Assembly: GCF_030035675.1 (NCBI RefSeq) | Contig: NC_084487.1 | Coordinates: 32,592,474 to 32,656,473 of the forward strand | Origin: Rhineura floridana | Lineage: Eukaryota; Chordata; Lepidosauria; Squamata; Rhineuridae | Direction: 5' to 3' | DNA: 64,000 nucleotides | Shown here: piece after piece, positions 37,084 through 49,145 of the stretch | Layout: the number at the start of each line of letters is the position of its first letter | Numbering within the stretch: the stretch's first letter is position 1 | Position numbers and translations under genes: made by a program | Notes under the pieces: model-generated | Told to the model about the DNA's origin: nothing | The model's database searches: none | The model's input: only the letters and a program-made list of their open reading frames with translations

Positions 37084-37207
37084 TTTATAAATGTTGTAAA
37101 CCGCTTTGAATTTTTACAAGTGAATAGCAGTATATAAGTACTTTTATAAATTAATGTAAACCGCTTTGTTAGGTCCACCTTGAAAAGTAGTATATAAATA
37201 CCTTAAA
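37084..37207 (+). mobile_element. LINE 3' tail, duplicated
   Basis: Two consecutive copies of a TGTAAACCGCTTTG...TAGTATATAA unit (about 37091 and 37155), the L2-type tail. The Tc1 element is inserted at a TA directly after it. Confidence 0.65.
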
Positions 37208-37209
37208 TA

Positions 37210-38769
37210 CAGTGCCTTGCAAAAGTATTCAGACCCCTGACCAATGGTCTCATAATACCGAATTACAAATGGTACATTGTAATTTTGTTCTGTATGATAT
37301 TTTGTTTTGAATCACTGAAACTCAAAATCAATTTTTGCAAGGTGACATTGATTTTATATTGGGAAATATTTGTAAGAAACATAAAAAGCTGAAACGCGTT
37401 TCTTGCATAAGTGTTCAACCCCAGTGCTATGAAAGCTCCCAGTTTACAGAGATGAAAAAACTGCCCTATCAAGGACACAGTTACCTTACCATTGGCCTCC
37501 ACCTGTGAACCATTAAAGTTGCTGTCACATTATCAGGATATAACCCCCACTGTTAAAGGATCATTGGTCAGGCTGTGGATCTGAAGGAAAATGAAGACCA
37601 AAGAGCATACTACAGAAGTGAGAGATAATATAATACAAATGCATAGATTAGGAAAAGGGTATAAAATAATACAAAACTGTTCAGATATCCCAGTGAGCAC
37701 AGTGGGATCAATAATCAGGAAGTGGAAGCTGCATCATATCACCCAGGCACTGCCAAGAAAAGGCTGTCCGTCAAAACTCAGCACTCAAACAAGGGGACTT
37801 GTGAGAGAAGCCACAGAGAGGCCAACAATCTCTTTGAAGGAGCTACAGAACTCAGTGGCTTGGAGTGGTAATGGTGCAGTAGTCAACCATATCAAGAGCT
37901 GTGCATAACACTGGCTTGTATGGGAGGGTGGCAAGAAAGCAGCCATTACTCAAAAAGGACCATCTGAAAGCATGTCTGCAGTTTGCCAGAAAGCATGAGA
38001 GTGCCCCAGCTGCAATGTGGGAAAAGGTTTTGTGGTCAGATGAGAGCAAGAGAGAGCTTTTTGGCCCAATGTCAAAGCGCTATGTGTAGTACAAACCCAA
38101 CACTGCCCATGCCTCAAGACATACCATCCCTACAGTGAAGTATGGTGGTGGCAGCATCATGCTGTGGGGATGCTTCTCATCAGCAGACACTGGGCATCTT
38201 GTCAAAATTTAAGGAAGAATGGTTGGAGCAAAATGCAGGGAAATACTACAAGAGAACCCGCTTAGTCCACTAAAAAACCGAGGCTTGGGAGGAAATTCAC
38301 TTTTCAGCGGGACAGTGATCCAAAGCACAAGGCCAAAGCAACACGGGAGTGGCTCAAGAACAAAAAGGTGAATGTCCTACAGTGGCCCAGTCAAAGTCCT
38401 GATCTCAATCCCATTGTGAATCTGTGGCGCTCTTTGAAAATTGTAGTCCACAAGCGATGTCCAATCAACCTGAACAACCTGGAGTGAATTTGCCAAGAAT
38501 GTGTGCAAAGCTGGTACATAAAGCTGTTATTGCAGCGAAAGGTGGCTCTACCAAATATTAATGTGTGGGGGTTGAATACTTATGCAAGCATCGTTTCAGT
38601 TTTGTATGTTTCTTACAAAGATTTCCCAACGTAAAACCAACGTCACCTTAATTGATTTTGAGTTTCAGTGTTTCAAAATAAAATATACAGAACGAACGTA
38701 CAGTGTACCATTTTGTAATTCAGTAATATGAGAGCATTGGTCGGGTCTGAATACTTTTGCAAGGCACTG
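37210..38769 (+). mobile_element. Tc1 DNA transposon, full length, inactive
   Basis: 1560 bp, bounded by CAGTGCCTTGCAAAAGTATT and its inverse, with TA at 37208-37209 and 38770-38771. Terminal inverted repeats run about 210 bp. The transposase starts at 37591 (MKTKEHTTEVRDNIIQMHRL): paired HTH domain with PVSTVGSIIRKWKLHHIT, then GLYGRVARKQPLLKKDH, WSDES (first catalytic Asp), [33 protein letters not shown] (second Asp) and [15 protein letters not shown]. The family motif is NPIENLW, so the catalytic Glu is replaced by Val (about 38416). A frameshift near 37900, a TAG at 38087-38089 (normally Trp) and further breaks confirm it is dead. Confidence 0.95.
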
Positions 38770-39269
38770 TACATAAATGTCACCATAGGACAGATACCAG
38801 TTCTTTTTTTCCTCTGATGGTCTAGTCACTGTCTTGTTGATACTATGACAGCTTCAGTTTTTTCCTTCAACTAATTAGGAAATAACTTTTTCTATCTGTC
38901 AGATCACTGATAAAATCATGTAGCAATTACTGGTTTTGCACTGGCAAGGTGTTTCATTTTTTTCTTTACTATGGTGAAGTTGGTTATCCTCTATTATGCT
39001 GTCTGAGAGGCAGCCTGGTAAAAATGGCAGGCAGTCACTTGTTTTGAGAAAAGGCTCAGGCTTACTCTATGCTGCCAGACATGTGTGCAGAGTAGTGGCT
39101 GTGAGGCTAATTAATGCAGTCTCGCTGAATGCATGCAGTTTTGCATGTCACCCCTTAAGGAACAAATGACTGTGTGGTAGCACAGTGTGTATGCATTTAC
39201 ATTTGCACACACGCACAACCAGCTGCTGTTCCATGTATATCAGCACACATGCATGTACTATAAGAATAC

Positions 39270-39528
39270 ATTTATTTATTTATTATTTGATTTATATCCC
39301 ACCCTTCCTCCCAGCAGGAGCCCAGGGTGGCAAACAGAAGTGCTAAAAACACTTTAAAACATCCTAAAAACAGACCTTAAATACATTAAAACAAAACAAC
39401 TTTAAAAACATTTTTTAAAAAGCTTCAAAAACATATTTAAAAAAGGGTTAAAACATTATTAAAAAAATATTAACAAGCAATTCTAACACAGACGCAGACT
39501 GGGATAGGTCTCAATTTAAAAGGCTTGT
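39270..39528 (-). mobile_element. L2-clade LINE 3' end
   Basis: Reverse of the TTGCCACCCTGGGCTCCTGC / GGAGGAAGGGTGGGATATAA tail with poly-AATAA; same subfamily as 18851-21845. Confidence 0.85.
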
Positions 39529-39529
39529 T

Positions 39530-39845
39530 ATTTATTTATTATTATTTTATTCAATTTCTATACCGCCCACAGCCAACGACTCTCTGGGCGGTGTACAACA
39601 TAAATATAAAAATACAGTAATATAATAAAATCACATAGTAAATACAAACATACCACAAAAATTCCCCAGAGCTAAAAACATATTACACAAGTTAAATTTA
39701 GAATACCAGAATGTGCTAAATATGCTAAAATATGTTAAAATGCCTGGGAAAAGAGGAAGGTTTTAACCTGGCGCCGAAAGGATAAGGATAACAAAGTTGG
39801 CGCCAGGCGCACCTCGTCGAGCAGACTATTCCATAGTTCAGGGGC
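39530..39845 (-). mobile_element. L2-clade LINE 3' end, second subfamily
   Basis: Reverse of the tail found at 42780-43105: ACCGCCCAGAGAGTCGTTGG, the 3' UTR, and the end of the RT frame (RLAPTLLSFRRQ-type block). Its 5' end joins a Tc1 fragment at 39846. Confidence 0.85.
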
Positions 39846-39847
39846 TC

Positions 39848-40075
39848 TTGATATGGTTGACTAGTGCACCAGTACCACTCCAAGCCACTGAATTCTGTAG
39901 CTCCTTCAAAGAGATTGTTGGCCTCTCTGTGGCTTCACTCACAAGTCCCCTTGTTTGAGTGCTGAGTTTTGACGGACAGCCTTTTCTTGGCAGTGCCTGG
40001 GTGATATGATGCAGCTTCCACTTCCTGATTATTGATCCCACTGTGCTCACTGGGATATCTGAACAGTTTTGTACA
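39848..40075 (-). mobile_element. Tc1 transposase gene fragment
   Basis: Minus strand encodes QNCSDIPVSTVGSIIRKWKL, HHITQALPRKGCPSKLSTQT and RPTISLKELQNSVAWSGTGA. It corresponds to 37672-37900 of the Tc1 copy 2 kb away, in opposite orientation, with only a handful of differences over about 225 bases. It has no terminal repeats. Confidence 0.92.
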
Positions 40076-40472
40076 GCTGAGTGGGGTTTTTTTCCTCCTG
40101 GGTTCATATCTTCTAATCGTGCAACAGGCCCACAGCATAAGACTGTGGCTAATCCTAGTACTCAGAATACAGACACAGTTTTTATCTACTTGTCTGGCAG
40201 GCACAGGTAACAAGGCATTCCGTTCTGGTGAATGAGTGGCCTACCAGAGAAGAAAGGGATCTTCCCAACCTTCTTCCACCAATCAACTTGGTTTTTGTAC
40301 TGGCCTTTAAGGGAGGGAAGACAATTCCTCCTTCGCTAGCCTGCATGGTAAAACCTTTTTTTTTTTTACCAGCCAAGGCTAGTAGCCTGTGGTTTCATGC
40401 TACCACAGAGAACCATTCCCTTGTAGCAAACATGGAAATGCAGGCTACTAGTGTCTTAGCTACTAGTGTATT
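40076..40472. other. Unclassified sequence between Tc1 fragment and L2
   Basis: Contains an imperfect inverted repeat (CTAGTAGCCTGTGGTTTCATG near 40379; CATGGAAATGCAGGCTACTAG near 40431). It supplies the first 82 codons of the long open frame that runs into the L2 element, apparently by chance. Confidence 0.6.
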
Positions 40473-43105
40473 GTTGAGATCACCCAGACTGTTGGTGCTG
40501 GGGGATGTCAACATCCACGCCGAGGCCGCCTTATCTGGGGCGGCTCAGGACTTCATGGCTTCCATGACGACCATGGGGCTGTCCCAATATGCTACTGGCC
40601 CAACACATGTGGCAGGGCATACTCTAGACCTGATTTTCGCAACTGGACATGGAGATGGTGATCTGAATTTAGGGAGTCTTACATCAGCCCCTTTGTCATG
40701 GACAGATCACCGCTTGTTGAGGTTTAGACTTACAGCGGCTTTTCCCCTCTGCAAGGGTGGAGGACCCATTAAGATGGTCCGCCCCCGGAGACTAATGAAT
40801 CCGGATGGTTTTCAAAAGGCTCTGGGGAGTTTTCCGGCTGATAGGACTGGTGCTCCTGTTGAAACCCTGGTCGAACTGTGGAATGCTGAAATGACCCGGG
40901 CAGTTGACATGATCGCTCCTGTGCGCACTCTCCTGTGTAGAGCTCATACAGCTCCATGGTATACTTCGGAGCTGAGAGCAATGAAACAGAATAGGAGACG
41001 GCTTGAGTGCAGATGGAGACGAACTCCTGATGGATGCAATTATGCACTGGTATGTGCCTATACCAAGATGTATTTAGGGGCAGTACGGGCAGCAAAAAAA
41101 CAATATTTTGTTGCCACTATTAAATCTTTTATCTGCCGTCCGGCGGAGCTTTTTAAAGTTGTCAGAGGGCTATTACATTCTGGCCCTGGGGACACGGTAG
41201 AACCATCTGAAGCACGCTGTAATGAATTTGCTAGGCACTTCCAGGATAAAATCTCTTGCATCCGTCAGGACTTGGACTCCAATGTTGTAGCAGTTGGATC
41301 AAATGAGGTATCCGGAGCACAGCCTGGTCATCATTTTTTGGATGAGTTTCAATTGGTGCAGCTTGAGGACGTTGACAAGGTGCTTGGATGGGTGTGTGCG
41401 ACCTCTTCGGTTCTGGACCCTTGCCCCTCTTGGCTAATAAAAGCTAGCAGGGATGGAACAGCCGGCTGGGCCAGGGAAGTGATTAATGCCTCACTGTGTG
41501 AGAGAGAGGTCCCAGGCTGCCTGAAGGCGGCGGTAATGAGACCACTTTTGAAGAAATCTTCCCTGGACCCAGAAAATCTTAATAATTATAGGCCGGTAGC
41601 GAATGTCCCATTCCTGGGCAAGGTTCTAGAAAGAGTGGTTGCGGACCAGCTCCAGACACTCTTGGATGAGACCGATTATCTGGATCCATTTCAATCGGGT
41701 TTCAGGCCCGGTTTTGGCACGGAGACGGCCTTGGTCGCCCTGTATGATGACTTATGCCGGGAGAAAGACAGGGGGAATGTAACTCTGTTGATTCTCCTTG
41801 ATCTCTCAGCGGCTTTTGATACCATCGACCATGGTATTTTTCTGGGAAGACTTGCGGATTTGGGAGTTGGAGGTACTGCTTGGCGGTGGTTCTGCTCCTA
41901 TTTGGCGGGTCGTCTCCAGAAGGTAGTGCTTGGGAAGCATTGCTCGGCACCCTGGGCTCTCCAATATGGAGTTCCGCAGGGGTCAGTTCTGTCCCCCATG
42001 CTCTTTAACATCTACATGAAGCCGCTGGGTGCTGTCATCAGGAGTTTTGGAGTGCGTTGTCACCAGTATGCTGATGACACGCAGCTCTACTTCTCCTTTT
42101 CATTTTCATCAGGTGAGGCTGTCAAGGTGCTGAACCGATGCCTGGCTGCGATAATGGACTGGATGAGAGCGAACAAATTGAAGCTCAATCCAGACAAGAC
42201 TGAGATGCTGTTAGTAGGTGGTTCCCCTGACTGGATGGTGGATGTACAACCTGTTCTGGATGGGGTTGCACTCTCCCTGAAGGAGCAGGTTCGTAGTCTG
42301 GGAGTTCTTTTAGATCCATCTCTGTCACTGGAGGCTCAGGTAGCCTCGGTGGCACGGAGTGCGTTCTACCAGCTTCGGTTGGTGGCCCAGCTACGCCACT
42401 ATCTGTACAGGGAAAACCTTGCTTCAGTTGTCCATGCTCTGGTAACCTCTAAATTAGACTACTGCAATGCACTCTACGTGGGGCTGCCCTTGAAGACGGT
42501 TCGGAAACTGCAGCTCGTGCAAAATGCGGCAGCCAGACTGATAACTGGGACCAGGCGGTCCAAACATATAACACTGATTCTGGCCCGCCTGCACTGGTTG
42601 CCTATATGTTTCCGGGCTCGATTCAAGGTGCTGGTTTTAACCTATAAAGCCTTGTACGGCATGGGACCACAATACCTGATGGAACGCCTCTCCCGATATG
42701 AACCTACCCGCACACTGCGCTCAACATCGAAGGCCCTCCTCCGGGTGCCTACTCAGAAAGAAGCCCGGAAGGTGACAACAAGAAAAAGGGCCTTCTCAGT
42801 GGTGGCCCCCGAACTATGGAATATTCTTCCTGATGAGATACGCCTGGCGCCAACATTATTATCCTTTCGGCGTCAGATAAAAACCTTCCTCTTCTCCCAG
42901 GCATTTTCATCATTTTAGTAGTATTTAATATGCATTTTAGTGTGTGTTTAATTATGTTTTAATTCTTGATATTTTTAACTTATTTTTAAACTGCTTAATA
43001 TGAGGTTTTAATTGTATGTCAGATGTTTTTTACCTGTTGTAAACCGCCCAGAGAGCTTCGGCTATGGGGCGGTATATAAATTGAATTAATAATAATAAAT
43101 AATAT
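40473..43105 (+). mobile_element. L2-clade LINE, 5'-truncated, ORF open
   Basis: Within an open frame at 40228-42918 (896 codons) the LINE part begins near codon 82. It carries the C-terminal half of the endonuclease (LVLGDVNIHAEA, about 40497; SWTDHRLLRF, about 40702), a linker, and a complete reverse transcriptase: NYRPVANVPFLGKVLERVVA, ILLDLSAAFDTIDH, YGVPQGSVLSPMLFNIYMKP and YADD at 42067-42078, then the C-terminal region RAFSVVAPELWNILPDEIRL ending QAFSSF. The N-terminal half of the endonuclease is absent, so it cannot be autonomous. The 3' UTR ends GTAAACCGCCCAGAGAGCTT, GGGCGGTATATAAATTGAAT and AATAATAATAAAT. No internal stop in more than 800 codons marks a recent insertion. Confidence 0.95.
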
Positions 43106-43109
43106 TAGC

Positions 43110-44670
43110 AGACTAGTAAAATAAAAGGGCTAGTAATTCTTGTGGGCTTATTTACAAGGCTGTTGTAATAAAATCAAGTCATTTTGAGACACTTTTGTGT
43201 AAAAAGTAACACATCAGTGTAATAAAAATAAAAAGCAGTTCCGTAGCAAAGTGGTGGGTCTGTTGAAAATTAAACCTCTTCAGCTGTGCAGCTGCATCTT
43301 TTGCATATTACTCTGAAATAAGTTGCACAAAGGAGTTTTACCTCCAGGTAAGTGTGCATAGAATTGCACCTTTGATATTGGTTTTCACTAGTGTTGATAC
43401 TTTAAGCCAGTTTTGCAAAGATAGAGGTGGTCTTGGAATGACAGCTTCTTTTATAATCACATATGCTGGCACTGAATTCATGTTGATTGTTGCCTTGTTA
43501 ATGGATACATCCATCCAAGTACAGGAAGTACTGTAAAAATGTCAAGAGAAGGTAACAAATATTTTAAATTTTTAATAAACACTGAATCTTTGTGGCATTT
43601 TAAAACCATTATTACTAATGTTCTGTAAATACATAAGGCATAATCCAGAGAAAAGTGTACCAATGAAGCTTCAATTTAAATGGGGAAGTCCACTAGACCA
43701 TGTCATACATACTGTTTTAAAAAATTACTTGGAAATAAATTAGTCTTGTGGATGAGACTTTGGATCGTAGATCTGTACTCCCACTGCATTTCACATTTGC
43801 CTTTTAATAATAGTTCCCTGTCTTGCCAAGAGGAAAGAAAAAATACTTGCCCTGGATAATTTAGGAAATGTGAAGTGTCTGTTAGATAATTACAAGCACT
43901 GGAGTTGGACTGATAGGTAAAATTACGTCTGTTATTGAAACTTACTATATTTGAATGGTGTTCCTGTTATAGCAAAGCAAGTTTATTTAAAATTATAAGA
44001 CTACAATTTGTAGCCTTCACATAGTTTCTGTAGTAATGAATATATTTTAAAAATTCTGCTCATTGAATCTTGTGCTTGAGAAATTCAGTGTTTGTTTCTG
44101 ACTGAAGAAAAAACTTCAATACAAAACTAGTGTAAAAGAAAAGTGTAAAATCTAATTAATTAAATCCTAAATGTTTAGGATGACAGTATCATCTAAAAGT
44201 GCTTTGTAGAAAACATTATACAATAAAACACACAAATCATTGTTATAAATAATTCTATGTGTAGCACTTTGCTTTGTTTAATGTTGTACTTGGAAAATTC
44301 ATTTAAAAAAGGAACTAGTTCTAATTCATCTTGTCCAAAAATGAATTAATTCCAGTTGAAGCATGTACTTTTACAAAGCAAACTAATTTAGTCCATGTTA
44401 AACCAAACTGTGCCAAAGTATAGGGTTGAAAAGTAAATCAGAGACCATACACAAGTAATAAGATGTCTGACAGACAGAATGTCAACAGATGAAGCTTTCC
44501 TCATAATTGTATTTCCATTCTAGAAAAGGCTTACCTTGGTTAATTTCTGCCTGCCACACAGCTGTTAAAGGCACGAGGCATCATTTGCTTTGTTCCTCTA
44601 CTTCTTGCAGCAAGCTGCTGTTTTTGGAAGAGAGTTAGCAGGGAAGACAAAGGAAATATCTCACATCTCT
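43110..44670. other. Intron 1, nothing recognised
   Basis: AT-rich; no repeat body or exon identified. Confidence 0.5.
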
Positions 44671-44675
44671 TCCTT

Positions 44676-45130
44676 CTGATTATTTATTATTATTATTATT
44701 ATTTATTAGACTTTTATATCGCCCGACTAGCAATAGCTCTCTGGGCGGTGAACACAAGAAATACAATAAAATACACAGTAAGATACAACAAGGACATATA
44801 AAAATAAAACAATCTAAAATCAATTACAACAAATTTAAAATTAAGTTAGCTTAAATTAAAATTAAAATGAGAATGCCTCGGAAAAGAGGAAGGTTTTAAC
44901 TTGGCGCCAAAAGGATAACAATGTCGGCGCCAAGCGCACCTCCTCGGGGAGACTGTTCCAGAGTTCGGGGGCCACCACTGAGAAGGCCCTAGATCTTGTC
45001 ATCACCCTCCGGGCCTCTCTGTGAGTCGGAACCTGGAGGAGGGCCTTCGTAGTAGAACGTAGTGTACGGGCCGGTTCGTATCGGGAGAGGCGTTCCGACA
45101 GGTATCGTGGTCCCACGCCGTATAGGGCTT
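44676..45130 (-). mobile_element. L2-clade LINE 3' end, same subfamily as 40473
   Basis: Minus-strand frame 45116-44862 reads MGPRYLSERLSRYEPARTLR, STTKALLQVPTHREARRVMT and LWNSLPEEVRLAPTLLSFWR, aligning with the C-terminus of the copy at 40473-43105. The 3' UTR ends ACCGCCCAGAGAGCTATTGC and an AATAATAATAATAA tail. Confidence 0.92.
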
Positions 45131-45134
45131 TATG

Positions 45135-47130
45135 ATTACTTAGTAACAGTGATTAACTAAGACCACAATACAATGTACGCTTACCTAGTGTAAATCACAT
45201 TGAACCCAATGGAGGTTACTTCTGAACAGACATGTATTGGATTGCAGCTTAAGTGTTCTTAGCACAGTAGTGCCTCCGTAGCTGCCTAATGAGCCTTAGA
45301 AAGAAAGCAAGGTAACATTCTGTCTTTCTTTATGGTGGTCAATTGACTTGGCTTTCTTTCTTTCTTAAAAATAAGAGTACTTGAGGAAGTGAATGACCAT
45401 GAAGATGAACTAGAAATCATTCAAAATTCTATCCCAAAACGTTCTACCCCAAAATGAACTTAAGTTACCTTTAGTACACCTGACAGTTATGGGAACTACT
45501 TTCAGGTGTAGTTCAGAGATTCTTTAACTAGTTCAGTGAACTTTTTTGAACCAAACTAGTTAATTCCAAGTACTGGTTTAATATCTGGCTATTTTGTTAA
45601 GTGTATGAGAACACGAATCAATTAACCCTAGTGTTCCCTGCAGCAAACACACGCGTCTTGCTTCAGATGTAGCATCAAACCATCAGATGTGGATCATGTA
45701 TCTCCTGCACTTTCTCCCCTTTTTAAAACTCTTAAAAATGTTTTGCTTTGCTTACAGGGCAACGCAGCAAAGTGCAGGACCGGTGATGCCCTACCCCCTG
45801 GCTGTCTTAATTTGTAGAGGGTCTAATACAGTATACTGGACCCAGAAAATCCTGTTGGCACCCATAGCTCTGAGTAAGCCCTGTCAGCAAAAGCTGAATG
45901 TCTCCCCACCCTCTGAAAGCCAGCCTAAATAGGCATCTATACATACATAGCAGGCAGTCATAGCCCAGTGCAACTCCCTGGCTCACATTCACTATATGTT
46001 TCTGAATAATAGGAGATGTGTATTCCCTTTTTCATGCATTACACAATATCCCCTTTAGGGAACAAATCTAAACACACCTGCTGCAAAATATAATTCCTTA
46101 GTGTAGTCTAGAACATTTAGTGCACCTTTTGAAAGTGTGTATTGTTTTCTGGGCAAACTTAGAGCAGCTACATCAATGTATGTCTTCTGGCAGCTAGCCT
46201 GTCCAGTCTGATTTTTGAAGTCATTTGTGTTGCAGCGTGCAGATGAGTGTGCTGTTTATAGATTGTCCTACCTGCTTGGGACAATAACCTCTATTGATGT
46301 TGCATGATGCAGTTGCATGATGCAGTTACATAACAGTGAATTGTCAGCAGGACTGAATCCTTGCTGGAATGGTATGGCTGTGTGGCACTCTCCAACCCTT
46401 CCCTTATATATTCAAATATAGCAAGTTTTTTGTTTGCATGGTCTTGGCGTATGGCAATCATTCTTTTATTGAATTTTTATTCTTGAATTAATATTGAATC
46501 ATGATGTGGAAGTGCTAGACTCTATTGGAGCATTTGTGGTCTACATAGCCTGGCAGGAATTGTTGTGTAAAATCTGGCAGCATATTGTACAGTTTAGGTA
46601 AAATCTTATTTGTGTGTGTATGTGAGAGAGAGAGAGAGGGGGAGAGAGAGAGTTTGTTTGTTTGTTTGATTGATTGATTAGCATGCCTGTTTGGAAATTA
46701 TTTCCACTGATGAACAATTAACTTGATAACTGGTAAGCAGACCCATATGTATACTGAACTCCTTTAGAAACTTTAAAATGCTGAATGTAAAGCTATAGAA
46801 AATCTGAATAAAGCATTGGGTTTTTAAATGGTTTTGAGATTTTTCAGGAAGTGATTGATGAATGGAATGGAAATAAATAAATGAGCCTCTTTTGAAAAAT
46901 GCTAGCCTACTCTGATTTTTTTCCTTCTAATTTTCTGAATAAATCTTAAGTATAAAGCACTTGCCCTTGTGATGGACTCGGGGCTGTGCTCATGAGATCA
47001 CTCATCATTAGGCATTTATTTCTAGAATACTGTCTTTTAGCTTCTCCCCAGGTAAGTGTTTGATGGACTGAATGAGAAGTTACCTTGATGTGGTAAATAA
47101 CAAATTTCAGAATGGTAGCTAAGTGAGTTT
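45135..47130. other. Intron 1, mostly unrecognised
   Basis: Holds a copy of the CATTGAACCCAATGGAGGTT motif (about 45190), a GAGAGAGAGAGA / TTTGTTTG / ATTGATTG microsatellite cluster (46618-46680) and a TGCATGATGCAGTTGCATGA tandem (about 46300). Confidence 0.55.
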
Positions 47131-47134
47131 GTTG

Positions 47135-47420
47135 CAGCAAAAACAAGTCTCACAGCTTTTTAAAGACTAAAATAGATTTATTGTGGCATAAGCTTTTATG
47201 GATTAGAGCCCTCTTGGTCAGATCCATTATCTGTATAAATGTATTGCTTGCATTTCATGACTATTTTGCCCTGTCCAGCTTTTTTAAATTTTGCGCTATG
47301 TATGTGTGAGAACTAAAGGTTCAACACTTCTTGCATCTGACATGGGCTCTAGTTCATGAAACCGTATGCCCTAGTAAATCTGTTACTTTTTAAAGTGCCA
47401 CAGTACTGTTTTTGTTCTCT
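47135..47420. mobile_element. Foldback MITE
   Basis: Left arm AGTCTCACAGCTTTTTAAAG, TTTATTGTGGCATAAGCTTT, GATTAGAGCCCTCTTGGTCA; the right arm in reverse complement carries ACAGTACTGTGGCACTTTAA, GGGCATACGGTTTCATGAAC and TAGAGCCCATGTCAGATGC. Arms of about 90 bases flank a loop of about 100. Confidence 0.7.
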
Positions 47421-48537
47421 TTGATGAACCTGTGTGCACCAAAACTCCAGCCCAGAGAGCCCACATGTTTGTGCACTAGTAGCTGGACTATTACAGTAAC
47501 ATCTAGGCTAGAATTTCCCTTCTGTAAAAAATACTGATGTACAGATTGAAAGCTATGTTGTATCGAAACTTTCTGCATAGTGATTTAATAAACAGCATTG
47601 AAATATAATTAAATCTATCACACATCATATACTGCAGGTGGTTCTTGACTTATTCTAAATGCATACATTTCAAGGCATTTAAATCTCTTCAATTTGTCCT
47701 GGCTTTTAAACCAATCAAGCTGAGAAAAATATCCCTGTCTGTCTATCTGCATTTTCAGTGAACCTCTCAAACTACTGCTAGCAAACTCTGTTACTTAGTG
47801 GGTTTCATATGTTACATGATTGCAGAGGGAACAGGAAATACTACTGCCTCACGCTTCCTGCTCATTGTATTGTTGTAGTGGTCAAAGTAGATATTTTGTT
47901 ATCTCTACAGCTCGTGCATCTCACTGCCAGGGGACATTAAACAATGATGTGAAACTGGAAATGTGATGCACAAGTCAAGATAAATGGAATCTAATTCATT
48001 TGAGTACATGGATATAGGTTATGACTGCTGATATCAAAATATGCCAAAGTAGTGATTCATTTTTTAGAAAATTCAAGGATCTTCAGGTTTCCCTCATATG
48101 GGTACCAGTGGCTCTAAATAGATAGCACCTGTTTTCTAGGCCAGGACTGCTTTGAATTAATATTTAATCTCCATTAGTCTGGCATTAAGTAAAGTAGACC
48201 TTTAAATTGGTGATTCTTGCAGAAAATGTTGAGTTCATTCTTGCTCAACAGGGTATAATGCTGATGTTGCCACTAAAGCAAAAAGCTTCTACATGAAATC
48301 ACTTTTACATTATTTTTAGAAGGCATCTAGAGTAAGAAGGTGTTATGAATTTTTAATATATTGTGTTATAAGATCTGTTTTCATCTAAAGCAGTTGGATG
48401 ACATACTGCAAGTAGGTTGTTGAGATCACTTCATATACTTTATTCTTTTTACATGTTTTATTCAAATAGAAGAGTAGGGAAGAGGAAGGATTTCAATCTA
48501 TGAACTAAAAACTTCAAAGATTGGGTGTACTTTGGGC

Positions 48538-48982
48538 CAGGGCTGTGGAGTCGGAGTCGTGGAGTCAGAGTTGGAGTTGGAAGCAATTTTGGGTGGAGTC
48601 GGAGTCGGTAGAAATGTACCAACTCCGGCTTCAAAATAAATGTTGATTGACAAATTTTTTGAAATATAAATTCAAAATGTCAAAGAAGCTTCCCATGAAG
48701 TCAGCTGTAGTTGAGCATTTCACCATAACTCAAGATGGAAAACATTTTGTGTGTCAGTGTATGACACAGGACCCAGATGAAGACAACTGCTGTGATGCCA
48801 AGATCAGCGCATATTCAGGCAGCAATAAAAATGCTCCTATGAGAGCTTCCAATTTAAAAAGACATTTATAACCCTTTCAAGGGCTGTGGAGTTGGAAGCA
48901 ATTTTGGGTGGAGTCGGAGTCAGACAGTAGAAAAATAGAGGAGTCGGAGTCAGAGGTTTGGCGTACCGACTCCACAGCCCTG
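48538..48982 (+). mobile_element. hAT element, deletion derivative with BED finger remnant
   Basis: 445 bp with long inverted ends CAGGGCTGTGGAGTCGGAGT and ACTCCACAGCCCTG. Flanks CTTTGGGC (48530-48537) and TTTCGGGC (48983-48990) agree at 6 of 8. The frame 48647-48871 encodes AVVEHFTITQDGKHFVCQCM, then NAPMRASNLKRHL, which has the Cys..Cys...SNLKRHL pattern of the BED-type zinc finger at the start of hAT transposases. The catalytic part is absent. Same family as 55947-56376. Confidence 0.88.
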
Positions 48983-49145
48983 TTTCGGGCCTAAGTTTTT
49001 CATAAACACTTGATTTATATGCAGAACTGTCAAGTTTATTAATGAGGGTAGGGATGTACATGCATTTCTGCTGAGTCACCTTATTCTCCCCTCCCTCTTC
49101 CTCTGTCAGGGTTTAATCCTCCTTTCTCATGGGATCTAAAGCACA

